Positions 59,540 through 64,000 of a DNA stretch of 64,000 bases are shown here, piece after piece. The notes under the pieces were generated by a model. It worked only from the letters and a program-made list of their open reading frames with translations. It ran no database searches and had not been told where the DNA came from. The position numbers were made by a program, and so were the translations under genes. Location of the stretch: assembly GCF_000217995.1 (NCBI RefSeq), contig NC_015676.1:1719708-1783707 (forward strand). The letters run 5' to 3'. How positions within the stretch are numbered: position 1 is the first letter of the stretch; every line of letters begins with the position of its first letter. The DNA comes from Methanosalsum zhilinae DSM 4017. GTDB taxonomy: Archaea > Halobacteriota > Methanosarcinia > Methanosarcinales > Methanosarcinaceae.

Positions 59540-60381
59540 TCTTTCCTGAAGAATACAAGCATGTGGGAGTATGCAGGACAGGAGATGACAGGACTGACAG
59601 GGTCTACTTTCTTAGCAGGTACCTGGTATGCCAGCACGACAGTGGCTGGAGACTGTACAGTGTCAGATCATCTGAAAAACCCATACTAACACACGTGGAT
59701 TCCCTGGAACTGATTGCAGATACCCATGAGATTATCTGGTATGATGAAAAGCTCAATATAAAAAACAGAAGACTGCTGATAGAAACTGCAGCCCGGCTCT
59801 GCAGTGGAGAGATCACTACAGTAATCTTTACAGGAATTGACGAACATATAACATTTATCCACAGACCGGATACAGATTGTATAAGAACAATCCAGGTACT
59901 GGACATAGAACCACCCCTGCCCTGGCTTGCAGACTGTATCCGCAGACTTGATAACAGCGGCCTGTTCTCAGACCTTGAGATCAGGTTTGAGGAGAAGATC
60001 ACAGACCTGCACCGGTTCCAGGGAAAAGATACAGTCTTTCCCTGCTGCTGCTCAGGACTTGAGGGACAGTTCCTGGACTCTGACCTCATTACCCGAAAAA
60101 AGGTTACACTGATCGGATGCGAGATCTCGGATTCCATATTCAGGTCAAGGTATCCGGATAAAGAGTACACAAGACGCAGTTTCTGTCCCTTCAGCTGTGA
60201 CCTTGTAACACCTGACTCAGAGTTCATTGCCAGGTGCTGCAGGAAGGAGATGTGCGGGCCTGCAGTCATCAACGGGTACAGGGGCAGGGTGGTGCACTGG
60301 GGAGCAACAGAATATGAGATTGCAGAAGCTGTACGCGAACTTGCAATGGAGATGAACAATGAAAAGGATTGCAGTAATTGA
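59536..60381 (+). CDS. Cysteine-rich protein of unknown function in the aks operon
   Basis: A 281-residue soluble protein, no signal or helices. The N-terminal part (about 1-150) has strand-rich segments such as [23 protein letters not shown]. The C-terminal part has many cysteines: FPCCCSG (about 168), [33 protein letters not shown] (about 210-240). I do not recognise a characterised family. It overlaps aksE by 4 bases and aksF by 23 bases, so the three genes form one tight operon, suggesting a role with the coenzyme B enzymes, perhaps metal or cluster handling. Confidence 0.7.
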   Translation: MIFPEEYKHVGVCRTGDDRTDRVYFLSRYLVCQHDSGWRLYSVRSSEKPILTHVDSLELIADTHEIIWYDEKLNIKNRRLLIETAARLCSGEITTVIFTGIDEHITFIHRPDTDCIRTIQVLDIEPPLPWLADCIRRLDNSGLFSDLEIRFEEKITDLHRFQGKDTVFPCCCSGLEGQFLDSDLITRKKVTLIGCEISDSIFRSRYPDKEYTRRSFCPFSCDLVTPDSEFIARCCRKEMCGPAVINGYRGRVVHWGATEYEIAEAVRELAMEMNNEKDCSN

Positions 60382-61357
60382 AGGAGACGGTATCGGAAAG
60401 GAGGTCATACCCCAGGCACTCAAAGCCCTGGAAGCCCTTGATTTCAGGTTTGAGAGGGTTGACCTGGAAGTTGGATACGCACGCTGGGAGAGGACAGGTA
60501 CAGCCATCTCAGATGAGGATATCGAAACCCTCAGGTCATGCGACTGCATACTATTTGGTGCCATCACAACCCCTGATGATCCGGATTATGAAAGTGTGGT
60601 ACTGAAAATAAGAAAAGGGCTGGACCTCTATGCAAATGTCAGACCCATCCGGCCAATTGCAGCAATCTCAGGTGCAGTCGGTCACAAGAACTTTGATTTT
60701 GTAATTGTCAGGGAAAATACAGAGGGCCTGTACTCAGGAATCGAGGATATCGGGGACGACAGGGCATGTACAACCCGGGTGGTCACCAGGAAGGGTTCAG
60801 AAAGGATAGCACAGTATGCCTGCAAGCTTGCCACAGCCCGGCGAAAGCACCTGACCATCGTACACAAATCCAATGTACTCAAATCCGATAAACTGTTCCT
60901 GGACACATGCAGGCAGATTGCAGAGGAGGAGGGGATCACCTATGATGACAGGCTTGTGGACTCAATGGCATACAGCCTGATCGCAACACCCTGGAAATAC
61001 GATGTGGTTGTCACAACCAACATGTTCGGGGATATCCTAAGTGACATGTCAGGTGCACTTGTTGGAAGCCTTGGCCTGCTTCCCAGTGCAAATATCGGGA
61101 ACAGCCATGCATTCTTTGAACCGGTTCACGGCAGTGCTCCGGATATTGCAGGTGAGGGATATGCAAATCCGATTGCAGCCATACTCTCTGCAAAAATGAT
61201 GCTGGAGTGGTGCAGGGAATTCAAAAAAGCATCACTCATCGAGGAAGCAATCAACCAGACCCTGTGTCGAAATATCAGGACACCTGATATCGGAGGCAAC
61301 AGCACAACCACTGAATTCGGGGATGCTGTGGCTGAATATATCAGGGATTCATTCTGA
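60359..61357 (+). CDS. aksF: Homoisocitrate/isopropylmalate dehydrogenase family protein
   Basis: A 332-residue beta-decarboxylating dehydrogenase. It begins [23 protein letters not shown], has IVRENTEGLYSGIEDI (about 113-128), THKSNVLK-like IVHKSNVLKSDKLFLDTC and the metal-binding VVTTNMFGDILSDMSGAL (about 218-235), and ends NSTTTEFGDAVAEY. Position next to aksE with the YLRT loop favours a homoisocitrate dehydrogenase of coenzyme B synthesis (AksF) over leucine LeuB; both belong to one family. The stop is two bases from the convergent secretion gene. Confidence 0.85.
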   Translation: MKRIAVIEGDGIGKEVIPQALKALEALDFRFERVDLEVGYARWERTGTAISDEDIETLRSCDCILFGAITTPDDPDYESVVLKIRKGLDLYANVRPIRPIAAISGAVGHKNFDFVIVRENTEGLYSGIEDIGDDRACTTRVVTRKGSERIAQYACKLATARRKHLTIVHKSNVLKSDKLFLDTCRQIAEEEGITYDDRLVDSMAYSLIATPWKYDVVVTTNMFGDILSDMSGALVGSLGLLPSANIGNSHAFFEPVHGSAPDIAGEGYANPIAAILSAKMMLEWCREFKKASLIEEAINQTLCRNIRTPDIGGNSTTTEFGDAVAEYIRDSF

Positions 61358-61359
61358 TA

Positions 61360-63018
61360 TCAGGAGATTCCAAGCAGTGACTCTATACCAGCCTGGGTCA
61401 CAACTGCACTGATCCCTGCAATCCAGACCATGATAACAAAGTTGGTAAGTGAATTCAGCATATGTCCGCCATCCACCACCTTTAGCAGCATGGCAGAGAA
61501 CAGGGAATGTGCTACCATTATCAAAAGTACCAGTGCAGACAGCACCTCAATACTTCCAATATCAGTATATATCACCATACCCATGGACATCCCGGTTGGC
61601 ATATCAATGGTATGGAACATATCCTGCATCAGCTTGACAACACCCAGTGAAATATACAGGGTAAAACCAATACCTGCAGTCAGGCCATAGAACACACCCA
61701 CAAGACTGCTGGCAGACTGGAACCGTTTCTTTCTCAGATTGAGTATCTTATGGAAATTGACTGCTATCATATCACCTATTATCTCAGGCTTGCCTCCAAG
61801 ATGGGTAGCCTCCACAAACATCACACTGAACCTCTTGATCAGGTTACTGCCGGTACCCTCTGCAAACAATTCCCATGACCTTATCTTATCAACTCTTGTG
61901 GTCAGTCGTCTAAACAGACCATTCACATCCTTTGTAAGCGGTCCAAAATCATGGATACGCAGTGATTTGAGTGCCTCATCAACAAGACCGCCCCTGGCAC
62001 CTGCAGAACTTCCCAGGGACCGTATGAATGCAGGATAATTCTCATCACGCCTTCTGATACTCTTCTCGATCTTTGAACAGACCCTGCCTGTATATATGAG
62101 GGGGGTCAGGCACAGGGCAACTGCAATGGGCAGTTCAATATCGCCATGGATCAGTACAGCAATTGTCACCAGAATACATCCTGCCAGGGATATAGGAATC
62201 GAGCGGTAGAGCTTTACCCTGAAATCAGGGAGAACCTGTCCTGGCTTCTGCCAGATGGGATCCTTTGGAACCTTGCTGCGGGTAAACATTATCATCATAA
62301 CATCAGTGCCAATGAAGGTTACAAGTACAATCAGCATAAGGACAACTGCATCCATACCCGTGATAACCGGCATGATAACAGCAAAGGATGCAAGAAAGAT
62401 CAGTGACATCACAAGAGATACGAACATCTCCTTGATGATCTCCACAGAGTACATTGCACCATTGTACATTGACTCATACTCATTCATCACCACGTTCTGT
62501 TCCGAGAGCAAAAACTCCTTGATATCCTCTCCTGATTTCAGGCCATGGGCAAGTCTGTCAAGAAAATCCTCGAAAATGATTGAAGGTGTACGCTTGGCAA
62601 TGAACCTGCAGCCATCTGCAAGGCTCATGTTCCAGATGGTGACCAGTTCATAGATCTTCCTGGTCTCATCTGCAAGATACCCATACTCCTCATTCTCAGA
62701 AACTATGCGTACAATATCCACCCTGGGAGTCTCTGCAGTTGCAATCGAACCCATCTGGGTAACATAGTAATGCATCTGGTTATCGATCTCAGAGCCCCTG
62801 CCCTGGGCAGAGGAGAGGGGATAATAGACTGCAAAAAGGATACACACCGCAGGAATCAGGGCAGGGATTATGTTTGCAGGACCACTGAACAGGTCAGGCA
62901 GTAAAAAGTAGAAAATAAACGCAAACAGAAATCCGAAAATAATGACCGGTACTGCAAAGCGCCTCACGTATGACCCTGGGTCCATATCAATTACATGAAA
63001 CGCTCTTTTATAGTCCAT
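61360..63018 (-). CDS. Type II/IV secretion membrane protein (TadC/FlaJ-like)
   Basis: A 552-residue polytopic protein with two T2SSF (GspF) domains, the usual shape of archaeal FlaJ/TadC-type platform proteins. About nine membrane segments are visible, in groups at 20-60, 215-260, 285-335 and 440-552. Between them are soluble helical stretches such as FLDRLAHGLKSGEDIKEFLLSEQ and FPAFIRSLGSSAGARGGLVDEALKSL. It would be the inner-membrane platform for the ATPase encoded 11 bases upstream. Archaellum, adhesive pilus or another type IV filament are all possible; no pilin gene lies within the window. Confidence 0.85.
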   Translation of the reverse strand: MDYKRAFHVIDMDPGSYVRRFAVPVIIFGFLFAFIFYFLLPDLFSGPANIIPALIPAVCILFAVYYPLSSAQGRGSEIDNQMHYYVTQMGSIATAETPRVDIVRIVSENEEYGYLADETRKIYELVTIWNMSLADGCRFIAKRTPSIIFEDFLDRLAHGLKSGEDIKEFLLSEQNVVMNEYESMYNGAMYSVEIIKEMFVSLVMSLIFLASFAVIMPVITGMDAVVLMLIVLVTFIGTDVMMIMFTRSKVPKDPIWQKPGQVLPDFRVKLYRSIPISLAGCILVTIAVLIHGDIELPIAVALCLTPLIYTGRVCSKIEKSIRRRDENYPAFIRSLGSSAGARGGLVDEALKSLRIHDFGPLTKDVNGLFRRLTTRVDKIRSWELFAEGTGSNLIKRFSVMFVEATHLGGKPEIIGDMIAVNFHKILNLRKKRFQSASSLVGVFYGLTAGIGFTLYISLGVVKLMQDMFHTIDMPTGMSMGMVIYTDIGSIEVLSALVLLIMVAHSLFSAMLLKVVDGGHMLNSLTNFVIMVWIAGISAVVTQAGIESLLGIS

Positions 63019-63029
63019 TCAAAGACACC

Positions 63030-64000
63030 TCAGACCAGGAACGGAAGACCGTCAACACCGTATTTGTAGAACTTTACAAGAATATCATGTACCTCATGAT
63101 ACTCCTCAATACCCCTGTCCTTCATCTCCTCCAGGATCCTGGCACGCAGGAACAGGTCATCATATATCTTCCTCTTATCCTCATAACCCAGTATTGTAGC
63201 AATCTTATCCTCCAGGATGAAACTGTTATTCAGACCCCTGAACTTGTGAGTATCAGTCTCAGGATCCCACTGGAACACTGCCCTGGTTACCACACCACCA
63301 GCCTCTTCATAGTATCCTTCGATCTCCTCAATTGAAAGACACCTTCTAAGAAACTTGCCCTTACGATAGACTGCCTGGAGAATCATTGCAACGTTTAGAT
63401 TATCCACAAAGGTCACAGGTACATTGATGGGATCACCAGTAAGACGCTGGATCATCTTCTTTACAGCCGATGCATGGAATGTGGCAACAACAGGGTGGCC
63501 TGTATCATAGACATACCCCATCATCTGCCTGCCGCCGATATAATAGCTGCCATCTTCCATTGAAATGTCATAGGTATGGTCAGACTGGCCATGATCCACA
63601 TGGATTATACGTGAGGATTTCTGTTTACTGAACCTGAAATATCTGTGATCGAAACATTCATGGCTTTCACTGATAAGAGTATAGCCGCAAATCCCTGCAA
63701 GCAATGAAAGGTGTGGCAGATAGTTTCTGTGTACCAGGGATCTGTAGATATCATAGGAGAGACCCTGCCCTTTCTTTGACCCTGCACCGGTACCTGCCAG
63801 CTCAAGCACAGCCTGGATCTTATCCCTGCAATACATATAGGGCACAACATGCTCTGCCCATCTCTTCCAGACACCCTGTTTACGGCTGGAAGAAAATTCC
63901 ACCCTGGCAACTATACCCCTGATACTGTCATAGCGGGTTGCCTGCACATTAAAGCCCAGATCCCTGCAGAATCCGGTATAACGGTCCATATAATCTTCGT
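63030..64000 (-). CDS. Secretion ATPase (FlaI/TadA/KlbA type), 5' part off-window, probably interrupted by an intein
   Basis: Only the C-terminal part is within the window; the frame is open to base 64000. From about base 63503 downwards the product is a type II/IV secretion ATPase: TGHPVVATFHASAVKKMIQRLTGDPINVPVTFVDNLNV with the His-box region, then the C-terminal helices up to residue LPFLV. The Walker A, Asp box and Walker B expected within 100 residues upstream are absent: the preceding ~160 residues are intein-like. It pairs with the TadC-like gene 11 bases downstream. Confidence 0.82.
   Translation of the reverse strand, partial: EDYMDRYTGFCRDLGFNVQATRYDSIRGIVARVEFSSSRKQGVWKRWAEHVVPYMYCRDKIQAVLELAGTGAGSKKGQGLSYDIYRSLVHRNYLPHLSLLAGICGYTLISESHECFDHRYFRFSKQKSSRIIHVDHGQSDHTYDISMEDGSYYIGGRQMMGYVYDTGHPVVATFHASAVKKMIQRLTGDPINVPVTFVDNLNVAMILQAVYRKGKFLRRCLSIEEIEGYYEEAGGVVTRAVFQWDPETDTHKFRGLNNSFILEDKIATILGYEDKRKIYDDLFLRARILEEMKDRGIEEYHEVHDILVKFYKYGVDGLPFLV
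63504..64000 (-). other. Probable intein, C-terminal part with LAGLIDADG-like endonuclease segment
   Basis: The translated segment before TGHPVVATFHA shows SSRIIHVDHGQSDHTYDIS followed by MEDGSYYIGG, which fits intein block F (VYDLxVExxHxYxxG). Upstream are LSLLAGICGYTL, like a LAGLIDADG helix, and CRDLGFNVQA and GIVARVEFS, like the DOD endonuclease core. The expected C-terminal Asn preceded by His or Ser is missing; the best boundary is YVYD followed by Thr, as in KlbA-type inteins with nine residues after block F. The N-terminal part lies beyond the window. Confidence 0.65.

Overview
The window is a chromosomal segment of a methanogenic euryarchaeon, most likely a member of the Methanosarcinales. 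The evidence is methanofuran biosynthesis (mfnD, mfnF, mfnE), coenzyme B biosynthesis (aksE and aksF-type genes), an archaeal ThrRS, aEF-1beta with its Zn-ribbon partner gene, an AglB oligosaccharyltransferase, a bacterial-type grpE-dnaK-dnaJ locus, TATA/BRE promoters and Shine-Dalgarno sites mixed with leaderless-looking starts. I cannot fix the genus from sequence alone.

Left part (1-33 kb) is core and metabolic. It runs: a decayed ferredoxin fragment; a cupin; a K+ uptake operon trkA-trkH-trkH (minus strand); grpE-dnaK-dnaJ (minus); mfnD-mfnF-mfnE (plus); a Zn-ribbon protein and aEF-1beta; tRNA-Ala(CGC); a two-helix membrane protein with a CHASE histidine kinase; a DUF523/DUF1722 protein; a fused 5-oxoprolinase-type protein and a MATE transporter. 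A minus-strand block follows with thiI, a phosphoribosyltransferase fused to a flavin disulfide reductase, an SDR, acylphosphatase, thrS, a PRC-barrel protein, a second flavin disulfide reductase and a PAPS-reductase-like protein with Zn-ribbon and ferredoxin modules.

Middle part (32-57 kb) is a surface glycan/N-glycosylation locus on the plus strand: flippase, manC-type, galU-type, gmd, fcl and a UDP-glucuronate decarboxylase broken by a one-base frameshift. Next comes a strikingly AT-rich island (about 38.1-48.9 kb) of methyltransferases and glycosyltransferases, scarred by an IS5-type transposase remnant joined to a truncated second fcl copy and by a solo IS end. The locus closes with aglB and a UDP-GlcNAc operon: nucleotidyltransferase, glmS, glmM, second nucleotidyltransferase. 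GDP-sugars, UDP-sugars and UDP-GlcNAc made here would feed the glycosyltransferases, the flippase would move the lipid-linked glycan, and AglB would transfer it to protein.

Right part (57-64 kb) has a DUF1328 peptide, an AAA/DUF4143 ATPase, aksE - unknown Cys-rich gene - aksF, and a minus-strand type II/IV secretion (TadC/FlaJ-like) membrane protein preceded by a secretion ATPase whose coding sequence runs off the window. The visible upstream part of that ATPase gene looks like the C-terminal part of an intein rather than ATPase.

Most notable items: the probable intein with a non-canonical C-terminus, the phosphoribosyltransferase-disulfide reductase fusion, the Cys-rich unknown gene inside the coenzyme B operon, the DUF523 protein lacking its third cysteine, the slippery-run frameshift in the decarboxylase gene, and the IS/fcl junction.
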